This document shows positions 24,548-37,248 of a DNA stretch of 64,000 bases, piece by piece. How positions within the stretch are numbered: the stretch's first letter is position 1; each line of letters opens with the position of its first letter. The notes beneath the pieces were generated by a model. That model had not been told where the DNA came from. It ran no database searches and saw nothing but the letters and a program-made list of their open reading frames with translations. The stretch is from Ilex aquifolium (lineage: Eukaryota; Streptophyta; Magnoliopsida; Aquifoliales; Aquifoliaceae), in assembly GCA_951799425.1 (NCBI GenBank), contig OX637395.1, positions 14,734,451 to 14,798,450 on the forward strand, written 5' to 3'. The translations under genes were made by a program, and so were the position numbers.

Positions 24548-26305
24548 AATAGGATATTTCCTAAATAGGCTACTTTCCAACCCAGATGCATATGAAATGT
24601 TCACATGCAATTCAACAATCAATCAAACATCCATTCAAGAATATGCAACTCATAAATGGATTTCCACAATGCCATGTCATATCATGAGATGACACTCACA
24701 CATGCAAAGCAACCCAAGCCCTCTACCGGCTCCCATAACACATGCAATGTCATGGTATGTATTCGGGCATTTCAAACCCCCACCATTGATGTTGAACATC
24801 CAATGACCATTTTAAAAATCCTTGTGTCTTTCTTGGGGTGAGTATTTATGGACTTCCACCAATGGGCACCCATTCGACATGGCATCCATGGACTTCCGCC
24901 AACGGCTCCGCATACGATGACACACTTTATGGACTCAATACCAACAGAAGTGCGTATCCAAAATTTTTGGGTCTTGCACCTGAGGGAGAATGTAGCCCTT
25001 CTTGCTAACTCCGACCCTTGTTTTTCAATGCAACCCGTGTGACTCAGTCGAACCAAGGTCCAACTTTTTCGAGCTCACGTATCATCCATCAAGAATGATG
25101 TTTGATAAAAAACATGAACACACATCCGCACTCATGTCAATGCTCATGAATGCGATGTTACCCGTGCCAATGCAAATGCAATGTGCAATTGCAGTCTATA
25201 ATATCATGTTCATCATATTATGACCATATATGAACATATACAATTTCCACAACATATCCAACTTCTCAAATATGAATTATATCTTAAAGCATATAATCAC
25301 ATTCCACGAAGCATGTTATTATAACATTTCCATTCAAATAACATACTTAATCATTCTTAGACATTTTATCAAACACCAAAACACAAAATTATGTAAACAC
25401 TTAGCATGCCTCATTCATCACATTTCTCAAGAAATTACAATCAAGCAATTTCAACAAACCCGATTATGCAAAGTTGGTTCTATACATTCTTACACCATTT
25501 TCCACACTCTAGTTGCACTAGGAGTATTTTAAACAAGAGATTTCATCTCTAATCATGCTACCCATTCCATATACAACCCTAGGTTGAAAAAAAACATAGT
25601 TAGGAAAGGAACCCTACCTCTTGAAGCGTAATACCGCATAGTAGAAGCTCTAAAATACCCAAATCAAGCTTCAAAGTTTTGATCCTAACAACCTCGTTCT
25701 TGAGACTTTGGCGAAACCCACGATCTTTGGTACGTACTCATAGCTCTTTTCGCATTGATCACTTTTTGTTCTTGGCCCGAAGCAATCCGAAGGACGGATT
25801 ACCCTAGATCGGAGAAGAAGGGCTTGGAGACTTGGGTTTTCTCTCTCTCTCTCTCTCTCTCTATCCAAAAAATGGCTGTGTAAAATGGGGAGAAAATCTA
25901 ATTTTCTCTCATATTATACCCCAATTTGCTTGGCTCTCATTAAGCCACACGTCCCGTCTTTTTCTGATGTGATTTTGTCCCGAATCAATTAAATTTCATC
26001 TCGTTTTAAGTTCAATATATTTTATTTGAACTAACTTTAAATTATTTTCCGTGTTTTACAATTAAGACCCAATTACGTTCATTTTAGTCGCGCGACGCCC
26101 GATCGTATCGTAAAACGCAAAAAATCTGATTGTCTCCAAATTGACGAAAATTGATTGGGTAACTAGATTTTGGGAGACGAATCCAACAGTGATGTTCGTT
26201 TCATCATCTGAGTTCTCAAAAAGTTCAGGTTTTCAACTCGTACTATAACGACTACTTACCGTTTTGCCATTCTCAATAAAATTTTAAATTTTTCTGGGTT
26301 TTACA
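24548..26305 (-). mobile_element. Solo LTR copy C1, part 2
   Basis: Continuation of the LTR begun at 21040, ending GGGTTTTACA at 26305 and followed by CTTTG (26306-26310), which matches the left duplication exactly. The two parts total about 2.73 kb. A CT-rich leader and TATA-type sequence lie at 25840-25920. Confidence 0.85.
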
Positions 26306-26310
26306 CTTTG

Positions 26311-26860
26311 TTTTGGTGACATTATTCAGTTTATATGTTATGCCCAAATGGTGTTTGATGAAATGCATGAATGAAAATTCAATCACTGTCACCTAGAATT
26401 TGGATGATGAAAATGGATAGTAAAAATGAAAATCCATTGTTACTATCACTATCACTTTGTCATTGTTATTGTCACTGTGTTACTGGTTTACTGTCACTGC
26501 GTTACTGTTACTGTGGCTCACTATCACTGTGGCTATGTTACTATCACTATCATTATCCATTTTGTAATATCGTTAATCATGTTATTAATGGTAAAATAGT
26601 AATTATGACTGTAATTGTCCTTGATGACACAAAAGAATAGCGCCTGACAGTGACAATAAAAATTCACTATCGTTGTAATTGTTACTGTCTCAATAACATT
26701 GTCCTTTGTTACTGTTACTGTCTCACTGTCACTGTTACTATCTTGTTGTTATTGTTTTGCTGTTACTGTCAATTTTGTAATATAGCTATGTTTGATCATA
26801 TTTCAATTGACTAATTTTGTGGAGTTAATTGTAAAATCTCAACCTATTATATGATCATGA
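26311..26860. repeat. Degenerate (TCACTG/GTTACT)n simple-sequence region
   Basis: Two blocks (about 26438-26560 and 26665-26785) consist mainly of TTACTG, TCACTG and CTATCA hexamer variants. No gene is visible. Frames across it are artefacts of the repeat. Confidence 0.75.
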
Positions 26861-27776
26861 TACTATCAAGTTCAAGATCCGAAATGTCATTGAATAGAGG
26901 AGATCAAGCGTCAAAGCAATATCATTCAACCTCCATATGCACCTTCATGCTTAGGACAAGGTAATGACATAGACACCTAAGATGAACCCTTAGTTAATTT
27001 TAAATTAAGTTGATTAGGATGAAAATGGATTTGGAAGCAATCCAATTATGACTCTTAGGTGATTTTAAAAGAAAAATTTTTCTACATCATTTATGAGTTT
27101 TGAAAACATAGTTTGAGTCACAAACAGACCCCTCCTTGAGAAACATCATTTAGTGCTCAAGAGGACAAGTTTTTGAATGGTTTTATGCTTTAAAAGCTGT
27201 AGGGATTGATCTATTCTCGATAGCCTTCGTTAGAGTGGTCTCTTTATGGCTTAGGAAAGGAAATGGAAAAAGGCCATAGAAGGCAGCACAAGACAACACA
27301 AGGCTCGCTCTATGAGCTCGCTCAAGCGGTGCTCATGATCGCTCGAACGATGCCTGCCATAGTTGTGTTTGAAACTCTGTTTTCATGCCAGCGACAACTG
27401 CCCTATGATCGCCTTACCATCGATTGAGTGGTCATTCGCAAATCTGAGTTTTCTTATTTACTATGACTACCCTTATTTCAGACCTATAAATAGGGAGAGC
27501 CTTTCTCATATCTAGGTTAAGGCTTTTAAGCCTCTAGAGAGATTTCAAAAAGAGAATATCATTCTTCTACTTTGAGAGCTTCCACCACAACCTAAACCTA
27601 GATCCCTAATATCCAAATGCTACAACTAGAAATTCTACCCAAACTCACAAATTGGAGTTGAAGATCTTGATGGTTTGACAAACCCATTGGTGTGTGTATA
27701 CCGAGGATTTTTTATGTGTCCATAATCGCTCGATGCCTAGATGAACCATGTGACGGGGAGGTCCAAGTAAAGCTAC
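26860..27776 (+). mobile_element. Copia-like LTR remnant, part 1
   Basis: Probable LTR of a Ty1/copia element in plus orientation. A TATA box (CTATAAATAGGG, about 27483) follows a cluster of GCTCG/CGAGC-type motifs (27305-27440), then a leader-like region. The LTR appears to resume at 45804. The left boundary is a guess and the element is decayed. Confidence 0.4.
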
Positions 27777-29220
27777 TATGACACCCCAAAATTCAGGGGT
27801 CCTTTCTCAACTCGTTGATCACCCATCAACCCCGCGAATACCCGTGGATACCGTATAACCCGATACGACTTCGTTACATCCCATTCACTGAGATTATAAC
27901 AAAATATAATTCGGGTAGAGTCTCCTTTGCACGGGAGCACTACCCAAAACATAACCTATTCACATAATAAATATATGACCATTCCAAAGTCCAAATCCCA
28001 AATCTAGAACTTAAAATTTAACCATTTACATCATCCAAGGAACATAGCTCAAGATGTGAAGGCTCAACAATGTTACATTTCAAAATTTAATTTTTTGGGA
28101 AGAGGTATCAATACCTCTGATAGGTAGTACCGGTACCTGAGCCCTTTGGTTGTCGGGTACTGGTACTTGGGCCCACGACAGCGTGGTACTGGTACCTGTG
28201 AGCATAGATACCGGTACCTAAGCCCACTGTCATCGGGGGTACCGGTACCTGTGAGCCTAGATACCAGTACCTTAGTCCAATGGAAGCTAGGTACCTATGA
28301 GGTATTGGTACCTCGGGCCAAGATTTTCCCAGATTTCTCAACTTTTGACCATACAATCTCATATAATACCCATTAAATTCAATCGTTTACAAAAGAATAG
28401 TCGTCCAAGAGTGTCCCATTACATGACTTTGTCAAAGTACAAGGTTTGTGTATAATTTATACAAGGCCAAAACAAAGATATACAAGGGACTACAAAAATG
28501 TACTTTAAGAGCCACAACCCAGCTCTGTCATTAACATGGGCCCAACTAAGGGCCGTCCACTGAAGCTTATCCAACACCTGAAATTTATCCCCATAAAGGG
28601 TGAGCCATGCTCAATAGAGTATCTCTTAAGGAGGTCAATCCCCAACCCAGATGCGTATGAAATATCACATGCAAGTCATCATATTGAACATTCATTCAAA
28701 CATATACCTTTCATAGATGAATGCTACAATTTCATCCCATAAAACATTCCATGCCATGCGTATGCATTCAGACATTCCAAGCTCCTGCCATTGATGTTAG
28801 ACATCCAACGACCATTTTTGTAAAATCTTATGTCTTTTTGGGTGGGTAATTTATGGACATCACATCAAAGGTTTACCAAACTAACACAACATTTGAGGGC
28901 ATCACACCTCCGATTTTGAGTATACCGGCACACTTTTCTGGAATTTCACTACAGGGCAAGTGAGTAAACCAACTAATCGGGTCTTGCACCCGAGGGAGAA
29001 TCTATCCTTTCTTGCTACATCCAACGACCAACTAAACGGGCCTTGCACTCAATCGAACCTCGACCCAACCTTCCTGAGCATGTGTTTCAACCTACCAAGG
29101 ATGATGTTTGATCAAAAACATGCACGCACACCCACACTCATATCGGATGCTCATGAATGTGATGTTACCCATGCATATACAATTAAATTGTGTAATTGCA
29201 ATTCATACTACCATGCTCAT
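27777..29220 (-). mobile_element. Solo LTR, Tekay-like family (copy D), part 1
   Basis: Minus-orientation LTR beginning TATGACACCCC after the duplication GCTAC (27772-27776). It is interrupted at 29220 by an Athila-like element and resumes at 44715. An ACCGGT array lies at 28105-28315. Confidence 0.85.
28105..28315. repeat. GTACCGGTAC palindrome array in copy D
   Basis: About seven units with GGTACCGGTACCTGAG-type cores at the position equivalent to the C1 array. Confidence 0.85.
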
Positions 29221-31000
29221 TGAATTGATCCAAAATGTTTACACCCAAGTGCAGGCGGTCAAGTTGTAGTAATAATTCGGTTAAGTCTGGAGTCGAATTC
29301 ATAGGGAACTAATGTTGGTGTTTTGAAGTAAGCAGTGATAGATACCAAGTGACTGAATTCTTTGAGATATAAAGTTATGGAGTTTATGGGATTTCCTGGA
29401 CAGAATATAAGGTTTTTTCCAAGGGGATTTTCTAGACAAAATATAATAAGGTATCAAAATGTAAAAGTCACCCTTTAGCTCGAGGATCTGGACAGGTAGT
29501 CAACCATCCGGTTTGTTATACTTGTGCTTATAAACTCAATTAACCACTGCGTCAACATGAATTTAATCGGAAGATAAGGATGGATTGTGAGAATTAAGAG
29601 CATGGTTCTAATGTCTTTGTAGAAGTTTACAAGAATTGTCTGTGCAGAAACTCAACCCGTCTACAAACAAGCAAGTGTTTCTACAAGGCATCCAACCATT
29701 GCGTTAGTATTCCATTCCTAAGTGAAGCACAATAATGGTGAAGATTGAAAAGTAGTCATGAAGATCTAGCTGGGGTACTTGCCAAGGACCAATGAGTTTT
29801 CCTATGCCAAGAGTCATCTATGTCATAGAAAGGACTCATGGTTGTGCAAAGTACCTTAGCTTTGCTAGATGCATTCAATTATTCAATAAACAAGTGAAAT
29901 ATAAAGCATTAAGCATAAATGAAATGCACAAATATAACTTCTAAATGATTTATACATGTTCATCACCTCTTACTAAAGAGTGAATGAGAAACTACTCACT
30001 CTTCATGGCTTTGGTAAAGCTAGAAAAGTGAGTGATTCTCATCCCTCCAAGTAGAGGAGTTACAAGGTGAAACACACTACACAAGGCGCTGATCTTCGGC
30101 GAAGAATGAGTGAATCACGTTCCACCCTTCACGGCTTTGGTAAAGCTCTAGAAAAGTGGAAGAGTTTCACTCCTATAAGGGAAGAAAGAAGCTCAAACAA
30201 TGGATGCAAATGAAACTAATAATGAAAGTAGAAGAAAGCTGGTCACCTTTCTAGGGTTTCCACCTCAACCAAAAGATGATATATCTTCCTCTATGCAAGT
30301 AAATGTAAATCTAACTCTACAACTAGCTCTAGCTATTAGTGTATCTAAGTCTACAAGTCTCCTTTGAAGCTCCCACAATGACAGTATTTATAGGCAAGGA
30401 GGAGGGGGCAAAGGGGTGTGAAGGAATAGTACAAGGTCTTCGAAGTCCAAGTGAAAGCCCCAAGGTCCGGATAGAAAATCAACCACTCTGCAGCCTATCT
30501 GGGAACAACGTTCGAACGTTGTCTCCTGTCTTCTTTAATGGGAGTTCGAACGCTGGATGGGATTTTGAACTTCCTACTCAAGTGGCCTTTGTTCTTCTGT
30601 GAGAGAAGCTTCCACACGCCAAAGGCAATAGCAATCTTCCAGGGGGTCCTCGATTAATTCAAGCAAATGTTCGAACATGGATTAGCGTTCGAACGTGATA
30701 CTCAAGTACCTCTTTGTTTTTCTTCTTAGCTGCAACATGCTATGTATCATTATTAGAGCAGTCTGGTCCTCCAATAATTCTAGAGGACGTTCGAACGTTG
30801 ATTGGCGTTCGAACGTTCATGCCTTGTTTCAACCTTCTTCAATTTTCTTCCAGAACGTGCGGGTGTTGCATTAAAGTTTGATATCTATTGACTTTAGACC
30901 CTTGTACAATTTTTGTCCCTAAATGTCATCATTGAAATTCTATCAAAGCATAATTAGTCTTAAAAAGGCATACTAAAATGCTAATTTTAACTAGTAATCA
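29221..31000 (-). mobile_element. 3' LTR of element F
   Basis: A 1780-bp LTR, TGAATTGATCC...TAGTAATCA, paired with 42912-44709. Its reverse-strand TATA (TATAAATA, 30385-30392) is preceded upstream (30505-30815) by ACGTTCGAACGT-type palindromes. Confidence 0.85.
30505..30815. repeat. TTCGAA palindrome array in the 3' LTR of F
   Basis: About six scattered GTTCGAAC cores, several extended to AACGTTCGAACGTT, upstream of the LTR TATA box. Confidence 0.8.
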
Positions 31001-31012
31001 CACCCCCCAACC
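31001..31012 (-). promoter_or_regulatory. Polypurine tract of element F
   Basis: GGTTGGGGGGTG on the minus strand, directly adjoining the 3' LTR, where second-strand synthesis would start. Confidence 0.7.
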
Positions 31013-32845
31013 TAAATATTGCTAGTTTCTAGTAATACAACAACAATTTAAATGAGAAATTATTTACAATGCATTTTTTGTAGGTCATCCGGTTGCATTT
31101 AGCATATGCAACAAGCCGTTAAACCACTAGGTTTCACCTAGCGGATGAGTGTTGTCTCATGAGGGTTTTCAGTGAAGCAACCCATAAACTTTAGTCAAAC
31201 AGATGTGTATGTGAGATTGCTGGTCAAAGTGAGTTAGCATCATGGTCGTTGGGACATCCAACCCTCAATTTTGACTTGTCTCCCGCACACTTCTCTTTCA
31301 TAGGTATTTATTCTGTGCAAAAATAAGCATTTGTTAGATTGGTATTTGAAATTCCCTGTTGTAGTCAGAATAATCATTCTAGCTACAAGAATTGTTATAT
31401 AACAAACACTCCTCTTTACAACCCTTCATGAATAGCTTAGAATGCTCTCAACAAAAATTCTCTCCGATTATAATGACTTTTCTCTCAAGGTGCATGTGAT
31501 CAGAATAAGGTTAATTGAAAATTCATATGCACAATTAGTACGGGAGTGAAATCTAAGGAAACAGACTAATCATGTTTGGCATAATCTTATGGAAGAATAT
31601 TGATACAAATAAAGTAATACTATTAATATACCCTAGACTTTTGGACGGCGACTTACATATGCATCAGACTTGAGATCAATCAGGGCTTTTTATAGGTTGT
31701 AATGTGGTCAGAGGTCAGTGGCTAACGAAACGACGTCAATGGTATTCAAAAGCTATATTTTCTTTATGTTGTGTAGCACACCTCTTTCTAGATTTTTGAA
31801 ATTTCACCAAGATGGTGTTTCTTTCTTTCATTCTTTGTCTCATTCTTCACTTTCTTGGCCATTTTTTGTCTTTTCTGTCTCTTTTCTTTTTTCAGTTGGT
31901 TCCACTGAATTTTCTTTATTTTGAACAGTAGCCACCATCGTCTTTTCTATTTCTCTTGCTTTTCTGTACATATTGATTTATAAGAGGGTGCAAGAAAATT
32001 AGATAGCAAAGGTATGTCAAATATATTTTCTGGTGGCTCAGTTAACATCTGGGTTATATGAAAAAGAATTCGCACTTTTAAAGGCTCAATCCCGGTTATC
32101 TAGGGATATAATTTTGTAAAAAAAATGGCTAAGGCTCAAAATTAAATCAAAGATGGTCTAAGATCCTTTCTTAAGCATGTGCATATGTATGTGTTGTATG
32201 AACAGATTCTTTGTGGGATATGTCAACAGATTGCTCTAGTTGCATCAATCAAAGCAAGTTTAATGAGATTATTCAAGAATAGATAGTGAAAAACCTTACT
32301 TGAGTAATTGTTGATATTCTCTCAAAAGCATAGCAAGGCATGAAACTTACCATGGTATTTTTTTGTTATCTCCACTGGTTATGTCAGGTTTCTTGAAGAA
32401 TGTCGGTTATATATCAATTCCATTTTCGAGTCTGGTCATCTTGTACCTTAAGAATAAAAACTATCAATGTACATTTGACATTTAAGCATAGAGAAAATAC
32501 CATTTTTCAAAGATATGTGGTTTTGAGTCTAGATTGTTAGGTGAGGTGTCAAACCGATCATGTGCTTTAGTCACTTTTAGCAATCAATCTCAATATTAAC
32601 ATATGTTCTTAACAATTAACAATGTAATACTAAATTTTAAAAAATGCATTTAAAAAGATAAATGTGATAAAAAAGACTAATTCATTCATTTCAAAAATAT
32701 TGTAGTTTAGCACAAAAGATTCAAACATCCACAAAAGAAGTAACACATTCACAACCACTCTCAAGAACAGAAATCTCTCTCACTCTCTGGTCTCCCCAGC
32801 TTCTCCAGCTCCTCATCTCAAAAGCCTTAGAATCTCCACCTGCTG
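31013..32845. other. Non-coding 3' internal region of element F
   Basis: AT-rich DNA between the env-like ORF and the polypurine tract, as is usual in Athila elements. No frame stands out. Confidence 0.5.
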
Positions 32846-34042
32846 TCAAAGAATCTCATCTTGCTTGGCCTCGATGCCAAGCATGATCTCTCGCAGTGAT
32901 CGCCAGGTGCTGGTGTTGGTACTAGGACCTGCCTCAGTCTGGGTCTCTGCTTCTGCCTCTAGCTCTCTCTCTTCCTCCTCATCCAAAACATCCTGCACCT
33001 CGTCGGTGCCTCGGGCTGGTGGCTCGTCCTGTCTCGCCGTTAGGCCGCCACTGTGACCTTGGCTCCATCGGAAGGAAGCCTTGTTCAGTGGTCCCATTGG
33101 CTTTTGTACTCCCATCTGTGGTCTGACTTGGACTCCATGGTCCAAACACATCTCCATCACGAGTGTACCAAAGGGGAGAGAATTTCTCTTCACATCACAC
33201 CCCTTCATCATCTCCATCAAAATTACAGACGGGAGATCTATGCTTTGGCCCATCCCTATTGCGTGTAGCAATCGGGCCATCTCTGGGAGGATCTCATTCT
33301 TGCGTCCGATGGGGGCGAAGTTTGATACATCAATTAAGTTGAGCATTGTGTATGTGTCGGTCAACTCTCATTGCCGAAAGAATCTCCGTCCTCCCCAAGC
33401 AAACGTGGCCAACCCCGTTAACTACACACTAACCTCATTCATCCCCACTTTCTTCCTCGGGGGGTAGCTTGGCCTTGGTACCCGTGGTATGGTCCTCATC
33501 TCCGCTATATAATGCTCATCCACATCAATGTGCCCCCTCACATACGCCTTTATCGTCCCATTGACGATTTCGGCGTTGGAGTAAAACTCCCACATCAATT
33601 TGTTCACAACTTCTCCACCATTTCTCAAATACAACGTCCAACCTCTCGCCTCCATATTCGTAAAAATGCCCAAATCCATAAAATCTGTTAACACAACCGT
33701 TCGTTCACAAACTATAGCTTGATTTTGGTAGAAATTTTCATACCTATCCGCCTTGAGGGCATTGGGGAAGTGGATTTCGTCGTATCTTCGGACAATGGGC
33801 CTCCCATCTCGGTCCTCAATCACCTCCTCCGCCATATTGGGCTCTTGGTTGACCGTCTTTCGCCTTGCGTGCATTTTCATCCTTGGAGGCATGGTTCTCG
33901 ATTTTGGGGGCTTTAGGGCTTGAAAAGCTTTGATTTCTTGGTGAAAACGTGAGAAATGAGGTTGGAATGAGTTTGGGATGGTGGATTTTGGGAAAATTTT
34001 GGGAATGGATGAGGTTTTGAGGGCTGGAAAGTGAAGGGTCAC
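32846..34042 (-). mobile_element. Env-like ORF region of element F (fossil)
   Basis: Minus-strand coding remnant of the extra ORF that Athila-type elements carry between integrase and the 3' LTR. Recognisable blocks are a basic start (MPPRMKMHARRK), FPNALKADRYENFY, YVRGHIDVDEHYIAEM and, further on, an acidic stretch (DEEEERELEAEAE). The middle resembles the 'putative plant transposon protein' family. I see no clear membrane segment. Function in these elements is not established; the region is broken. Confidence 0.6.
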
Positions 34043-34104
34043 CGAGGGTTTTGGGGGGTTTTTGAGGGTTTTGGGTGTTTTTGAAATGAAGAAGACGAAC
34101 CATG

Positions 34105-34350
34105 TATTTATAGGCTAGGAGTGAATGTTCAAACGTCACTGACGTTCGAACGTGTTTAGAAGGATTTTAAAACGATGGTTCAAACGTTACTCTGGCGTTC
34201 GAACGTAGAGAGCTCCTAGTACTTTTGAGTTCTGTCAGAGACAAGTGCTGTAAGCTCCTGGAGTTAGAACGTGGGTCTGGCGTTCGAACGTGGGATTCTA
34301 GTTCAAACATTCTCAAGGTGTTCGAACGTCACCTGACGTTCGAACGCCAG
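34105..34350 (-). promoter_or_regulatory. Internal promoter-like region before the env-like ORF
   Basis: A reverse-strand TATA box (TATAAATA, 34105-34112) lies about 60 bp before the first ATG of the env-like region. Upstream, 34127-34350 holds about five GACGTTCGAACG-type palindromes plus half-diverged copies (GTTCAAACGT). The arrangement copies that of the LTR promoters at 30385 and 44070, including the TATAGGC context. Confidence 0.6.
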
Positions 34351-34723
34351 ATCAAAAATCAAAATTTTTGATCATATTTATATACACATTAAAAGAAGTA
34401 TATATACATAAATTGAACTTGAAAAAAATCATGGCGTCTCAGGATAAGTCCCTACCCACGCTTAAGGTTGGTATTCTAGGACATTCCTTACTCGGGCCAC
34501 ATTTTATTTCAACAAAAAGGATTTTGTACATCTAACAAAAAGATATTTACACTTTTTACAAAAAGTTCGGACCTTTGGCTTTCATCCCAAAAACACAATT
34601 TTCCACAATTTTGTCAAAAAGCAGTCTAATCCGAGTCTTCCTCTGTTACCATGCCTTTTGAACATAGTGACTCTTCTAATTTCTTGTCGCACAAAATGGG
34701 TATGCAAAGTTGTTGTCGAAATT
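34351..34723 (-). other. Internal sequence of element F, unassigned
   Basis: Between the internal promoter region and the inserted fragment E. A minus-strand frame (FVRQEIRRVTMFKRHGNR) may be pol-tail or linker sequence; I cannot place it. Confidence 0.35.
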
Positions 34724-34930
34724 TGATATTGACAATTTACGTGCAAGTATACACGATCAACAAGTAATAAAGTGATAAGTAGAGTATCGTTCCCACGGAG
34801 AATTATTGATAATAATTTCCAAGTACTAACTTTATATTTCAATTCGATTTTATTTAAACAATTGGAATTGAACTATAGAATTTCTAATTTAAGACTAAAT
34901 CTAAAATTACTAAACAATGAGTGGTTTTAC

Positions 34931-37248
34931 TGTAACACCCCGAATTTTCTTTTATATATTTATAGAGATATATATATAGTAAATAATATTTGTAAAGATG
35001 TAGATATATGTAGTGACATAAGAATAAACCGTAGGAATAAATGCTATGGAGACAATTTGATTGGGAAGTTGCGTGTCGAAGATGTTTAAACTTGGAGAAG
35101 GGTTATTAGATAAGTCTCTAAATATTTTTAGGTCAAAATAAGGTTTCCATTGAGTCCGGAAGGTCGAAAAACTTTGGGAGAGGTAATATGGATGTATTGG
35201 AAGTTAGGAAGTGTCTCAGAGTTAAAATACACTTTAGCGAGAATTTGGGTAAAAATGGGTATTGAACACTACTTAGTCTTTTGGCCATAACTTTTTATCC
35301 TTAAATCCAATTGATCTGAAATTTTTACAGTAGATATTAGACATCTAGGGCTACAAAAGTATGTCTTATGAAAATTTTCCAATTCGACCTCTAAATGGGT
35401 CAAAACTGCATTGGAAATTGGAACAAAAAGTCTGGCAGTCAAATCGTACCGGTACGCTGAACTCCAAAAGCTAAATCGTACCGGTACGCTGGACTCCAGA
35501 AGCTCAACCGTACTGGTACGCGTACCGGTATGCCCGATAGAAACCAGCCCGATCCGACTGCGGGTCTTTCTCCATTTCTTCCACTATAAATACTTAAGGC
35601 CGACTATTTGAGCCTCATTTCACCCATCCAAACCCTAGGCACCCTTAGAGAGCAAAAGAGGGAGAGAAAAACACAAAAATTGGGAGAGAATTACAAGATC
35701 AAAGCCCTTGTTTTCAAGATTTCACTTCTCCATCCATTCCCTCTTCTATAATTTCACTTCACCCTCACTCAAACCTCTTAGAACCAAAAGAGAAAGTAGC
35801 AAGGGAGCAAGAAAAAGGGGAAAAGGGAGTCTTTAAAGCTTGGGTTGCTAGAGATACTTGGTTGAGGTAGGGGATTTCTTCCTATTCTCTTACATTGAGG
35901 CTAGGGCTACATTATATGTATTCTTTTGGTTTAAAATCATATGTACTTGCTATTAAATACATGATTCTTGTTCCTCTTGAAATAAATGCCATATTTTGAA
36001 CATTGTGATGGTTGGGTAACTATTAAATTTCTCCTTTTCATCTTCAAACCTTGGTTTTAAAGAGAAATGGACTTTTCCCTCTATTTTCCCTTGATATTGC
36101 TTTCAAAACTTTAGTGTTTGATATTGTACACCAAAATGTTACTTATGATGATCTCTTGCTCATTTTCTTCCATCATATTATGAAACATTATATTAGAAAT
36201 TGTGGAATTTGGTAATTCCTTGAAATGTTGATGAATTGAGAATATGTTGGTTTCCTCAATTGTATGGTTGTTGTGAGGGACTTGGATTGCCTTCGAGAGA
36301 TGCCGTAGAGTGTTAGAGGTTAGTCTACCCCAGTGGGGGTGAGATGGTTTCCTAGCACTTGTAGTGGGTTGTCATTTGGTAATGAAACCACTATCGTTCA
36401 CTGGAGTTCGAACAAGGGATAGTATACTTTTCCTAGGAAGGGACTCGTCACTGCCATTGGGATGGTAGACGCCCTTTCCTATAGTGCTTGTGATTATGAT
36501 GTAAATAGGTGGACTAGGTATAATCGTTGGGTAGATTCATGAGAAGCAATCAACATACATGGTACGGGGATGAATCAATATACATAAGAACATGAGATTA
36601 TTATTATTGTTACGGAATGATTTCCAACAAGTGTTTGTGGAGGTATGGGACTCCACAAGGACCTGTCGGAAATGGTTATGGTGATAATTGTGACTGAGCT
36701 TTACGGTTCATTTAAATTCTTGCGAACATTTAAACTTGAGATCTATTTAAAATATCCTGCTTTTCCTTCAAAATGGTATATATGCTATTTGTGAAAATGA
36801 GACCAACCATTTTATATGTTTTTCTAAACCTTGTTTGAGTGTGGGAAGATTTTGCTACAGAGCTTCGTGCTCATCCCCTACAAATTACATTTTTCAGATT
36901 TGGTGCTAGAGGAGGATCTCGGCATCGACGAGTCAGGGCATTGGGAGGCTCCACTCGAGGGGAACCTAGATCCCGAGGTGGATATGTAGAGATGTAGCTT
37001 CTTTTGTACTAGAATAGGTTATTCTTTTGGACACTGTAAGGTCTAGTTTCTTTTGTTATTCCGCTGTGCTACTTTAATTAATTTTTGAGATGTAAATGCC
37101 ATGGTTGGGCATATTCTTTTGGATAATGATGTAAATAATTTATGGATGATGAATGAAGTTTAATTTATTTATGGATGATATTAGTGCTCTCATGATGTAA
37201 ATGGTTTTAGTATGTAATGCTGTCCAGGGTGTGTTTTGGGGCGTTACA
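34931..37248 (+). mobile_element. Solo LTR of a separate family (G), nested in E
   Basis: A 2318-bp LTR, TGTAACACCCCGAA...TTTTGGGGCGTTACA, flanked by exact TTTAC duplications (34926-34930 and 37249-37253). The termini are unusually extended inverted repeats. The TATA box (TATAAATA, 35585-35592) is preceded by GTACCGGTAC repeats (35440-35532) and followed by a leader-like AAACCCTAG...GAGAGAAAAAC stretch. No internal region remains. Confidence 0.9.
35440..35532. repeat. GTACCGGTAC repeat array in LTR G
   Basis: Three to four units of about 38 bp, TCGTACCGGTACGCTG plus an ACTCCA..AGCT spacer, ending 52 bp before the TATA box. Confidence 0.85.

Noticed and set aside
15839-26305. Copies B and C1/C2 as the two LTRs of one element
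   Set aside because: They are in opposite orientations, C1 and C2 each have their own target duplications, and no coding region of the family lies between.
29272-29300. tRNA B-box-like GGAGTCGAATTC
   Set aside because: Part of the LTR of element F and repeated in its partner; no A box or cloverleaf around it.
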